A stretch of DNA of 6,553 nucleotides from JAFGNW01 sp964618515 (lineage in GTDB: Bacteria > Zixibacteria > MSB-5A5 > GN15 > FEB-12). Of this stretch, positions 1-5,804 are shown one piece after another. How positions within the stretch are numbered: position 1 is the stretch's first letter; each line of letters begins with the position of its first letter. Where the stretch lies: assembly GCA_964618515.1 (NCBI GenBank), contig CAZUAS010000131.1, forward strand, positions 1 through 6,553, given 5' to 3'. Both the position numbers and the translations under genes were made by a program. The notes below the pieces were generated by a model that worked only from the letters and a program-made list of their open reading frames with translations, had not been told where the DNA came from and did not search any database.

Positions 1-55
1 TTAGAGCGTTCGGTTCACATCCGAGAGGTCACTGGTTCGAATCCAGTATTGCCCA
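1..55 (+). tRNA. tRNA-Val(CAC), 3' part only
   Basis: The window opens inside the D loop of a tRNA. The rest folds fully: D-stem 3' strand GAGC (4-7), anticodon stem TTCGG/CCGAG (9-13 with 21-25, including one T-G wobble), loop TTCACAT (14-20) with anticodon CAC at 16-18, a five-base variable loop, T stem ACTGG/CCAGT around loop TTCGAAT (31-47), acceptor 3' strand ATTGCCC (48-54) and discriminator A55. Anticodon CAC reads the valine codon GUG, and A73 fits valine tRNAs. The following bases are TGT, so CCA is not encoded. The 5' acceptor strand and most of the D arm lie outside the window, so those pairings cannot be checked. Confidence 0.93.
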
Positions 56-57
56 TG

Positions 58-86
58 TAGATAGAATGGTTTATTTGAAATATAAA
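58..86 (+). promoter_or_regulatory. Candidate sigma-70 promoter after the tRNA
   Basis: TAGATA (58-63; four of six matches to TTGACA) is followed by a 17-bp spacer and TATAAA (81-86; five of six matches to TATAAT). A transcript would start near 93, just before a bulged hairpin and an intrinsic terminator, and would then reach the zinc-ribbon gene. The match is only fair and the region is AT-rich, so chance is possible. The 25 bases between the terminator and the next ribosome binding site hold no promoter I can recognise. Confidence 0.35.
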
Positions 87-92
87 ATACTT

Positions 93-192
93 TGTTTAGG
101 TGCCGTTTTCGACAATGAGCGAAAAAGTAACGGCCGTGAAATGAAAAGCAACCTGACGCATTCCCGATTCTGAAGGGGAATGCGTTTTTTTT
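93..192 (+). ncRNA. Candidate small RNA or attenuated leader
   Basis: This segment has the shape of a short structured transcript: a candidate promoter in front, a first hairpin, an unpaired linker (135-155), and a strong terminator. The first hairpin pairs GCCGTT (102-107) with AACGGC (129-134) and continues as TTCG (108-111) with CGAA (120-123), with an eight-base loop and a five-base bulge (124-128). I recognise no known riboswitch, 6S, tmRNA or SRP RNA signature. It could be a stand-alone small RNA, a leader that attenuates the zinc-ribbon gene, or simply the trailer of the tRNA transcript. Confidence 0.3.
156..192 (+). terminator. Intrinsic terminator between tRNA and zinc-ribbon gene
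   Basis: ACGCATTCCC (156-165) pairs perfectly with GGGAATGCGT (176-185), giving a 10-bp stem over a 10-base loop, followed directly by a run of eight T (185-192, the first also in the stem). This is a textbook Rho-independent terminator on the + strand. It would end transcripts from the tRNA or from the candidate promoter near 58-86. If the zinc-ribbon gene has no promoter of its own, it would depend on readthrough here. Confidence 0.85.
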
Positions 193-227
193 ATTATTGT
201 TTTGCGATATTTCGATAAGGAGGACTG

Positions 228-944
228 ATGGCATCAGATCTTGAATTGCTGCTGAAGCTTCAGGTAATTGATTATGATATCGGCGAGCTGGAACGCTCCA
301 AAGAGTATCTTCCGGATATGATAGAGAATCTGAATCGAGAGATTAACGAATCGAAAAAGAAACTGGAGGATACCCGGAACCTTCTCAATGATACGAAAGT
401 CAAACAAAAAGACCTGGAGATGGAAATCGGTGTCCGGGATGCCGAGCTTCAGAAATACCAGCAACAAATGATGTCCATTAAGACCAACAAAGAGTATGAC
501 GCCCTGGTAGCCCAGATTGATTCGATAAAAGAGATTATATCACAAAAGGAAACGGAACTTCTGGAAACCATCGAACGGGTGGGCAATCTTGAAAAAGAAA
601 TCAAAGAGCTGGAAGTTAAGGCGAGTGATATTCTGGATAACAACACCAAGCAACTTTCAATCCTGCATGAGAAAGTAAATTCCATCGGGAATACTATGTC
701 TGAAAAAACGAAAGAGCGGAACGGGATTGTATCGAATATCCCCCGGCCGATTCTGGCGGTTTATGAACGGGTACGCCGTGGTAAAGGCGGTCAGGCGGTG
801 GTGGTTGTAAAAAAACGCGCCTGCGGGGCCTGTTTCAAAGCCCTTACTCCGCACAAGGTTCAGGAAGTTAAAAGGGCTGACAAAATTTATAACTGCGACA
901 GTTGCGGTGCTATTATCTACTGGGATGAAGAAGTGTCCAACTGA
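228..944 (+). CDS. Coiled-coil zinc-ribbon protein, COG1579/CT398 family
   Basis: The product has 238 residues: a long charged helical region rich in Glu, Lys and Leu (about 1-165, antiparallel coiled coil in this family), then a C-terminal C4 zinc ribbon with C199-x2-C202 and C223-x2-C226. The segment SIKTNKEYDAL (83-93), between the two helical halves, is a family hallmark. ATG228 is supported by AAGGAGG at 217-223, four bases upstream. Known relatives include Chlamydia CT398/CdsZ and Helicobacter HP0958/FlgZ, which bind sigma-54 and secretion or flagellar parts or RNA; most members have no assigned function. The nearest neighbour is guaB, 46 nt downstream, probably co-transcribed since no terminator intervenes. 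The family call is firm; the cellular role is unknown. Confidence 0.9.
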   Translation: MASDLELLLKLQVIDYDIGELERSKEYLPDMIENLNREINESKKKLEDTRNLLNDTKVKQKDLEMEIGVRDAELQKYQQQMMSIKTNKEYDALVAQIDSIKEIISQKETELLETIERVGNLEKEIKELEVKASDILDNNTKQLSILHEKVNSIGNTMSEKTKERNGIVSNIPRPILAVYERVRRGKGGQAVVVVKKRACGACFKALTPHKVQEVKRADKIYNCDSCGAIIYWDEEVSN

Positions 945-990
945 AGAACAGGCGGATTTATTAGAAATATTGAAACAAGGTTTGGATTAA

Positions 991-2454
991 ATGACCAGGA
1001 TAATTGACAGTTATGCTCTGACATTTGACGATGTTCTGCTGGTGCCGGCTTATTCCCGGGTTTTGCCGCGTGATGTCGATGTAGCGACCGTTATTGCCCC
1101 GGGTATCACGCTTAATATCCCCCTTGTTTCGGCCGCGATGGATACTGTTACCGAGGCTACCCTGGCAATTGCCCTGGCTCGTCAGGGCGGGATCGGAGTC
1201 ATCCATAAGAACTTATCTCCGGATGAACAGGCCGGCGAGGTTGACAAGGTAAAACGGTCGGAATCGGGCATGATTGTCAATCCCATTACCCTGCCCGCCA
1301 GCCGGACTATCGGCGACGCCCTGGAGGTAATGAAACGTTTTTCCATTTCGGGTATCCCGATAACCGATAACGGCCGTCTGGTCGGGATTTTAACCAACCG
1401 GGATTTGCGCTTTCATAAGGATTATAATCAGAAAATATCGGATGTAATGACCAAGGATAACCTGGTTACCGTTCCGGAGGGCACCGACCTTGATGTGGCC
1501 AAAGAAATTCTTCATCAGCACCGGATTGAGAAGCTTCTCATTGTCGATGAAAACTATATGCTCAAGGGTATGATAACCGTCAAGGATATCGCCAAGAAGA
1601 TACAATACCCGTTGGCTTGTAAAGATGAGGGCGGAAGGCTTCGGGTAGCCGCGGCCATAGGGGCTGGGGCGGACCTGGAGGAACGCTCGGAAAAACTGGT
1701 GCAGGCCGGGGTTGATTTGCTGGTTCTGGACAGCTCCCACGGGCATAGCGAAGGGGTTATCAAAGCGGTCGCCAGAGTCAAGAAAAAATTCGGTAAATTA
1801 CCGGTTATGGCCGGTAACGTGGTGACGGGCGAAGGAGCCAGGGCGCTGATTGATGCCGGGGCTGACAGTATTAAAGTCGGCGTGGGGCCGGGTTCGATAT
1901 GTACGACCCGGGTAGTTACAGGCGCCGGGATGCCCCAGATAACGGCGGTACTAAATGTTGTGGAAGTTGCCGATAAAAATAATATCCCGGTAATTGCCGA
2001 TGGCGGCATCCGTTATTCCGGCGATATCACCAAGGCTCTGGCCTGTGGTGCCAGGGCGGTAATGGTGGGGTCATTGTTTGCCGGAGTGGAAGAGTCACCG
2101 GGTGAAGTAATGATATTTGAAGGTCGTTCTTTTAAAGTATATCGCGGTATGGGGTCGGTCAGTGCGATGAAAAAAGGTAGCAGTGACCGTTATTTCCAGG
2201 AACACCAGGAAGAAGCCTCCAAACTCGTACCGGAGGGAATTGAAGGTCGGGTGCCTTATAAGGGGAAACTTGAGGACTTGGTTTATCAACTGGTCGGCGG
2301 TCTTAAGGCCGGAATGGGTCTGACCGGAGCGGCCAATTTAAAGGAACTCAAGGAAAACACGCAGATGGTGCGTATAACCTCGGCCGGGGTGATCGAATCC
2401 CATCCCCACTCGGTACCCATCAGCAAGGAGGCGCCGAATTACTGGCGAATGTAA
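991..2454 (+). CDS. guaB: Inosine-5'-monophosphate dehydrogenase
   Basis: It oxidises IMP to XMP with NAD+, the committed step of GMP synthesis, in the cytosol. The 487-residue length matches bacterial enzymes. The N-terminus has ALTFDDVLLVPAYS (9-22). The barrel is interrupted by a Bateman module of two CBS domains (about 95-205), the usual site of purine-nucleotide regulation. The catalytic loop GVGPGSICTTR (297-307) carries the nucleophile Cys304. IADGGIR (335-341) and FKVYRGMGS (381-389) form the IMP phosphate region. DRYFQ (399-403) supplies the Arg400-Tyr401 pair that activates water, and EGRVPYKG (418-425) lies in the flap. All key residues are present. ATG991 aligns with family N-termini, although the ribosome site is weak (AAGG at 977-980, 10 bases away). 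No terminator is visible after the stop codon. Confidence 0.98.
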   Translation: MTRIIDSYALTFDDVLLVPAYSRVLPRDVDVATVIAPGITLNIPLVSAAMDTVTEATLAIALARQGGIGVIHKNLSPDEQAGEVDKVKRSESGMIVNPITLPASRTIGDALEVMKRFSISGIPITDNGRLVGILTNRDLRFHKDYNQKISDVMTKDNLVTVPEGTDLDVAKEILHQHRIEKLLIVDENYMLKGMITVKDIAKKIQYPLACKDEGGRLRVAAAIGAGADLEERSEKLVQAGVDLLVLDSSHGHSEGVIKAVARVKKKFGKLPVMAGNVVTGEGARALIDAGADSIKVGVGPGSICTTRVVTGAGMPQITAVLNVVEVADKNNIPVIADGGIRYSGDITKALACGARAVMVGSLFAGVEESPGEVMIFEGRSFKVYRGMGSVSAMKKGSSDRYFQEHQEEASKLVPEGIEGRVPYKGKLEDLVYQLVGGLKAGMGLTGAANLKELKENTQMVRITSAGVIESHPHSVPISKEAPNYWRM

Positions 2455-2479
2455 CTCATGTTAACGGCCCGGATCATGT

Positions 2480-2507
2480 TTGATAGTTGTTGTTTTGTAT
2501 ATATTGT
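2480..2507 (+). promoter_or_regulatory. Candidate rnpB promoter
   Basis: TTGATA (2480-2485) resembles a -35 box; 16 bases later is TATTGT (2502-2507), within the longer TA-rich run TATATATT (2498-2505). Initiation about seven bases on would fall at 2512-2514, right at the 5' end of the extended P1 strand of RNase P RNA. The -10 position is ambiguous because TATATT at 2500 would leave a spacer of only 14. RNase P RNA may also be cut from a guaB read-through transcript. Confidence 0.42.
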
Positions 2508-2513
2508 TAACGT

Positions 2514-2894
2514 AGGCTATAGAAAGCAGGAGGAACAGTCGCGCTTTAAATGAAGGTTTAAAGTGAGGAAAGTCCGAGCTCCCCAGAATCGAGGCGCCCG
2601 GTAACTCCGGGGCGGAGCAATCCGACGGAAAGTGCCACAGAAACGATACCGCCCGCATTTGGCGGGTAAGGGTGAAATTGTGGTGTAAGAGACCACGGTC
2701 GGTGGCAGTAATGCCGCCGGCGGGTAAACCCCGCCTGGAGCAAGGTCAAATAGGGGAAAAGGGGCTGATTCGTCCCGTTATTATTCCCGGGTGGACCGCA
2801 TAAACTACCGGGCAACCGGTAGTTCAGATAAATGACTGTTGGTTGCCTTTGGCGGCGTACAGAACTCGGCTTACCATCCTGCTTTCAATAGCCT
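2514..2894 (+). ncRNA. rnpB: RNase P RNA, bacterial type A
   Basis: This is the catalytic RNA that matures the 5' ends of tRNAs, working with RnpA. Conserved region I is at 2565-2580 (GAGGAAAGTCCGAGCT) and region V at 2859-2873 (ACAGAACTCGGCTTA). They form P4 as CCGAG (2574-2578) with CTCGG (2865-2869), leaving T2573 as the universal bulged base; compared with E. coli a G-C pair is replaced by A-T, which supports a functional RNA. P1 pairs GAAAGCAGGA (2522-2531) with TCCTGCTTTC (2877-2886); P2 AACAGTC (2534-2540) with GACTGTT (2834-2840); P3 CTTTAAA (2544-2550) with TTTAAAG (2557-2563). GGTAAACC near 2723 is the L15 loop that binds tRNA CCA. A further hairpin, likely P14, has a GCAA tetraloop (2804-2823). 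P1 can be extended outward by seven pairs past an A-A mismatch, which is why I use 2514-2894; the conventional core is about 2522-2886. Confidence 0.97.
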
Positions 2895-2912
2895 CTAAAT
2901 AATGGAGGCTGT
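2888..2912 (+). promoter_or_regulatory. recJ ribosome binding site inside a hairpin
   Basis: GGAGG at 2904-2908 lies five bases before ATG2914 and selects that codon as the recJ start. ATAGCCTC (2888-2895) can pair with GAGGCTGT (2905-2912), eight pairs with one G-U, over a nine-base loop, hiding nearly all of this site. The same 2888-2894 strand also pairs with AGGCTAT (2514-2520) at the base of RNase P P1, so the two pairings exclude each other. The pairings are seen in the sequence; a regulatory effect is inference. Confidence 0.5.
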
Positions 2913-2913
2913 C

Positions 2914-4662
2914 ATGTCCTGGGCTCATAGGCCAAAACTCCTTGAATGGGTTTTAGCCTCAGAACCCGACCCGGCGTTAGTCCAGAAGCTATCTTCCGAT
3001 ACCAAACTTCCCAGCAAGATTGTCAAGATACTTATCAACCGCAGTCTCGATACCCGGGATAGAATCGAACGGTTTCTCAATCCGTCGCTGACAGATTTAC
3101 GCGACCCTTTCGAGATGCGCGGTATGAAGGAAGGAATTGACCGGGTTACCAGAGCGCTTTTCAACAATGAAAAAATCATGATCTACGGCGATTATGATGT
3201 TGACGGCATCACCGCCACCTCGCTTTTGTACATGGTTCTAAACAAACTCGGTGCCCAGGTCGATTTTTATCTGCCCAACCGCCTTGTCGAGGGTTACGGG
3301 CTGTCGACCAAAGGTATCGATGAGGCTAAGGAAAAAGGCGTTTCTCTGATAATCACGGTGGATACGGGTATTACCGCAGTTGAGGAAGTCAAGTACGCCG
3401 TATCTCTAGGTATTGATGTCGTTATCACCGACCACCACGAACCCGGCATAAGCCTGCCGGAAACGGTGGCTATTATCGACCCCAAGCAGGATTTGTGTGA
3501 CTATGGAGGTGACTTGGCTGGTGTGGGGGTGGCCTTTAAATTTGCCCAGGCGCTTTATCGGACGCTCAACCAGAATGAACGCGAACTCGAGGAACACCTT
3601 GACCTGGTCGCCCTGGGAACCTCGGCCGATATTGTACCCCTGGTCGGAGAGAACCGGGTCTTAACCAAGTTCGGGATTCGTCAGATTGCCCGGACCACCA
3701 AACCAGGCTTGAAGTCACTGGCTTTCATCTCCGGACTGATGGGCAAGGATATCAGTACCGGTCAGGTGGTCTTTATTTTGGCGCCGCGGATTAACGCCCT
3801 GGGGCGGCTGGGTGATGCCCATCAGGCGATCAGGCTTTTATCCACTAAGGATGAACGCATAGCTTCCCAGATAGCCCGGAAACTCGACGATGAGAACAAA
3901 CACCGCAAGCAAATCGACGAAGAAACCCTGAATGAAGCCCTGCTGCAGATGAGGCAGGTGGTTGACCTTGAAAATGACCGGGCGATCGTGCTGGCCGCCG
4001 AGGGCTGGCATCAGGGTGTTATCGGTATTGTCGCCAGCCGCCTGGTGGAGCGCTATCATCTGCCCACGGTGATGATTTCACTGAACGGCGGCGTGGGCAA
4101 GGGTTCCGCCCGCTCCATCCCCGGCTTCCACCTGTGCGAAGCCCTCAAGGAGTGCGAAAACCTGCTCATCAAGTATGGCGGTCATAAATACGCCGCCGGG
4201 TTGTCGATTGAATCACACAACATCGAAGCATTCCGGGAACAGTTCAAAGAAGTTTCCAAACGGATACTGTCTTACGAGGATGTTACCCCCAAGCTATTCA
4301 TCGACCAGGAAATCGAGCTTTCGGAAATAACCGATCCATTGATAAAGACTATCGAATCGTTTTCTCCCTTCGGACCTCAGAATTTACGTCCGCTCTTTCT
4401 GACCCGCAATTGCGAGGTGGTCGGTCAGCCCTATACGGTGGGCAATAACCATTTGAAAATGCGGGTGCGCAAAGGGGCGGCCTCTTTCGACGTCATCGGT
4501 TACGGATTTGGCGATATGGCGGCGGTCATATCCGACAAGGGGTGTATGGTTGATATCGTTTATACGATTGAATACAACACTTATAATAACAGTACCCGGA
4601 TTCAGATTCGGCTACGGGATATTAAGCTGACGGCCGGGGATATGTCACCAAGGTATCAATAG
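2914..4662 (+). CDS. recJ: Single-stranded-DNA-specific 5'-3' exonuclease RecJ
   Basis: RecJ degrades single-stranded DNA 5' to 3' in RecF-pathway recombination, mismatch and base-excision repair. The 582 residues match the usual bacterial size. The DHH domain carries DYDVDG (93-98), VDTG (149-152), DHHE (173-176) and GTSADIVPL (235-243), whose Asp and His residues bind the two metal ions, and then PRINALGRLGDA (291-302). The DHHA1 domain has GWHQGVIGIVASR (364-376), GSARSIPGFHL (397-407) and YGGHKYAAG (421-429). The C-terminal part (about 455-575) fits the OB fold that binds DNA. All catalytic motifs look intact. An in-frame ATG at 2902 would add four residues, but the GGAGG at 2904-2908 points to ATG2914. 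Its start lies 20 nt after the extended RNase P RNA with no terminator between, and the next gene follows after 3 nt. Confidence 0.97.
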   Translation: MSWAHRPKLLEWVLASEPDPALVQKLSSDTKLPSKIVKILINRSLDTRDRIERFLNPSLTDLRDPFEMRGMKEGIDRVTRALFNNEKIMIYGDYDVDGITATSLLYMVLNKLGAQVDFYLPNRLVEGYGLSTKGIDEAKEKGVSLIITVDTGITAVEEVKYAVSLGIDVVITDHHEPGISLPETVAIIDPKQDLCDYGGDLAGVGVAFKFAQALYRTLNQNERELEEHLDLVALGTSADIVPLVGENRVLTKFGIRQIARTTKPGLKSLAFISGLMGKDISTGQVVFILAPRINALGRLGDAHQAIRLLSTKDERIASQIARKLDDENKHRKQIDEETLNEALLQMRQVVDLENDRAIVLAAEGWHQGVIGIVASRLVERYHLPTVMISLNGGVGKGSARSIPGFHLCEALKECENLLIKYGGHKYAAGLSIESHNIEAFREQFKEVSKRILSYEDVTPKLFIDQEIELSEITDPLIKTIESFSPFGPQNLRPLFLTRNCEVVGQPYTVGNNHLKMRVRKGAASFDVIGYGFGDMAAVISDKGCMVDIVYTIEYNTYNNSTRIQIRLRDIKLTAGDMSPRYQ

Positions 4663-4665
4663 ACC

Positions 4666-5607
4666 ATGACCGTTCTGGAGCGATTTTACGAAGGTGATAT
4701 TCGGGCGCTGTCCAAAGTGATTTCTTACGTGGAGAATCAACAGGACCGTTACCGTGAATTACTCGGGCGGCTGTTTCGCCAGGGGGGAAATTCCCTGAGG
4801 ATTGGCCTGACCGGTCCGCCGGGAGCGGGGAAGTCCACTTTGGTCAACTGTCTGGCGCGGGCTTTCCTGAAACAAAACAAGAAAGTCGGGGTTATTGCGG
4901 TCGATCCTACTTCGCCCTTCACCGGCGGCGCTTTACTGGGAGACCGGGTCCGCATGAATGATTTTCCATCTGACGGTTGTTTTTATTTTCGTTCCATGGC
5001 TACCCGCGGCGCCCTCGGCGGCCTGGCTGCCACGACTAATAATATAACGGTGGTTTACGATTCTTTTGGTTTTGATGTTACCCTTATAGAAACGGTCGGA
5101 GTCGGCCAGATTGAACTGGATATTATCAATACCTGCGATGTAGTGGTGGTGATCCTGGTGCCGGAGTCGGGCGATTCCGTGCAGACCATGAAAGCGGGTC
5201 TTATGGAAATTGCCGATATCTTTTGTGTCAATAAAGCAGACCGCGAGGGCTCCGACCGGATTATCATGGAACTTCGCCAGACTCTCGATACCCGAAAAAA
5301 AATAGAAAATGCCTGGCGGGTGCCGGTTATTTCCACGGTCGGTATCCAGAATAAAAATATCGATAGACTCGTAATGAAACTGGAAGAATTTGTCGCTTTC
5401 CAGAAGGAGAGCGGTAGATTTGAAAAACATCGCAAGACCCAGCTGAAAAAGAAAATCGAGAATATTCTTCAGGAAAAAATCAGCGGTATCATTATGGATA
5501 AGATGAAAGAATTCGCCGATTTCGATAAAATCATCACCGACATGTACGAAGGCAAAACGGACCCTTATACACTGGCGGGGGAGTTGTTTGATCGGGTCTC
5601 ACGGTAA
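4666..5607 (+). CDS. meaB: MeaB/ArgK-family GTPase, chaperone of a B12-dependent mutase
   Basis: MeaB proteins are SIMIBI-class GTPases that gate cofactor loading and protect coenzyme-B12-dependent acyl-CoA mutases from inactivation. The 313 residues show Walker A GPPGAGKST (50-58), VDPTSPFTGGALLGDRVRM (79-97), the switch segment ETVGVGQ (142-148) and the guanine-specificity motif NKAD (189-192). The short N-terminal helix (1-40) and the C-terminal arm (about 245-313, ending in DPYTLAGELFDRV), which makes the dimer, are both present. The start is 3 nt past the recJ stop; the only Shine-Dalgarno-like sequence is AAGG at 4650-4653, 12 bases away, so translation is probably coupled to recJ. The next gene encodes the large subunit of such a mutase, the expected client. 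Whether the client is a methylmalonyl- or isobutyryl-CoA mutase cannot be read from this protein. Confidence 0.95.
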   Translation: MTVLERFYEGDIRALSKVISYVENQQDRYRELLGRLFRQGGNSLRIGLTGPPGAGKSTLVNCLARAFLKQNKKVGVIAVDPTSPFTGGALLGDRVRMNDFPSDGCFYFRSMATRGALGGLAATTNNITVVYDSFGFDVTLIETVGVGQIELDIINTCDVVVVILVPESGDSVQTMKAGLMEIADIFCVNKADREGSDRIIMELRQTLDTRKKIENAWRVPVISTVGIQNKNIDRLVMKLEEFVAFQKESGRFEKHRKTQLKKKIENILQEKISGIIMDKMKEFADFDKIITDMYEGKTDPYTLAGELFDRVSR

Positions 5608-5673
5608 TTTACTGCCCGGTAGCCGATTATCGGTTTCTAATATTTTTCGGATTAAAGTTCTGTAAATATAAGT

Positions 5674-5702
5674 AAAAAAAGACGGAGCGGTTTTTTCCGT
5701 CT
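5674..5702 (-). terminator. Terminator-like hairpin pointing left
   Basis: Read on the - strand, AGACGGA (5702-5696) and TCCGTCT (5686-5680) form a perfect 7-bp stem over a nine-base loop, followed by at least six T (5679-5674). On the + strand the stem is followed by GAATTAAA, with no T run, so it should not stop rightward transcription well. No credible - strand gene lies to its right within the window. Confidence 0.6.
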
Positions 5703-5726
5703 GAATTAAATATTACAAAAACCAGG

Positions 5727-5755
5727 GTTAAAAAGCTAAGCGGCTTGCTTTTAAC
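5727..5755 (+). other. Long bulged hairpin upstream of the mutase gene
   Basis: GTTAAAAAGCTAAG (5727-5740) pairs with CTTGCTTTTAAC (5744-5755): 12 pairs, a CGG loop, and single bulges at A5734 and T5737. A T-rich stretch (TTTTATTATTATT) begins six bases after the stem. It could be a weak terminator for the meaB transcript or a structure in the mutase leader. The rest of the 5608-5804 gap holds only AT-rich sequence and a short 4-bp stem near 5623-5633. Confidence 0.4.
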
Positions 5756-5782
5756 GTACGGTTTTATTATTATTAAGGCTGT

Positions 5783-5788
5783 TATAAT
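5783..5788 (+). promoter_or_regulatory. Perfect -10-like TATAAT before the mutase gene
   Basis: TATAAT matches the -10 consensus exactly. No good -35 lies 16-18 bases upstream (GGTTTT or GTTTTA at best). A start about seven bases downstream would fall near 5795 and cut into the ribosome binding site AGGGA (5791-5795), giving an almost leaderless mRNA. This weakens the case, and chance in AT-rich sequence is possible. Confidence 0.25.
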
Positions 5789-5804
5789 TTAGGGAAAGAA
5801 TAAT

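Noticed and set aside
1..234. 77-codon - strand frame reading YWIRTSDL near its end
   Set aside because: It is the antisense translation of the tRNA-Val gene, a common false protein, and overlaps the terminator.
2459..2512. Two copies of TGTTAACG (2459-2466 and 2505-2512) as an operator pair
   Set aside because: Eight bases in AT-rich sequence flanking a candidate promoter is too little to support a regulator site.
2461..2815. Two - strand frames of 65 and 85 codons
   Set aside because: They lie antisense to RNase P RNA, whose helices and conserved regions fully explain the sequence.
2902..2904. Upstream ATG as the recJ start
   Set aside because: It has no ribosome binding site, while GGAGG overlapping it lies at ideal distance from ATG2914, and the extra four residues are not needed by the family.
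5617..5646. Terminator just after the meaB stop
   Set aside because: The only stem (CCGA/TCGG at 5623-5633) has four pairs and is followed by a broken T run; too weak to call.
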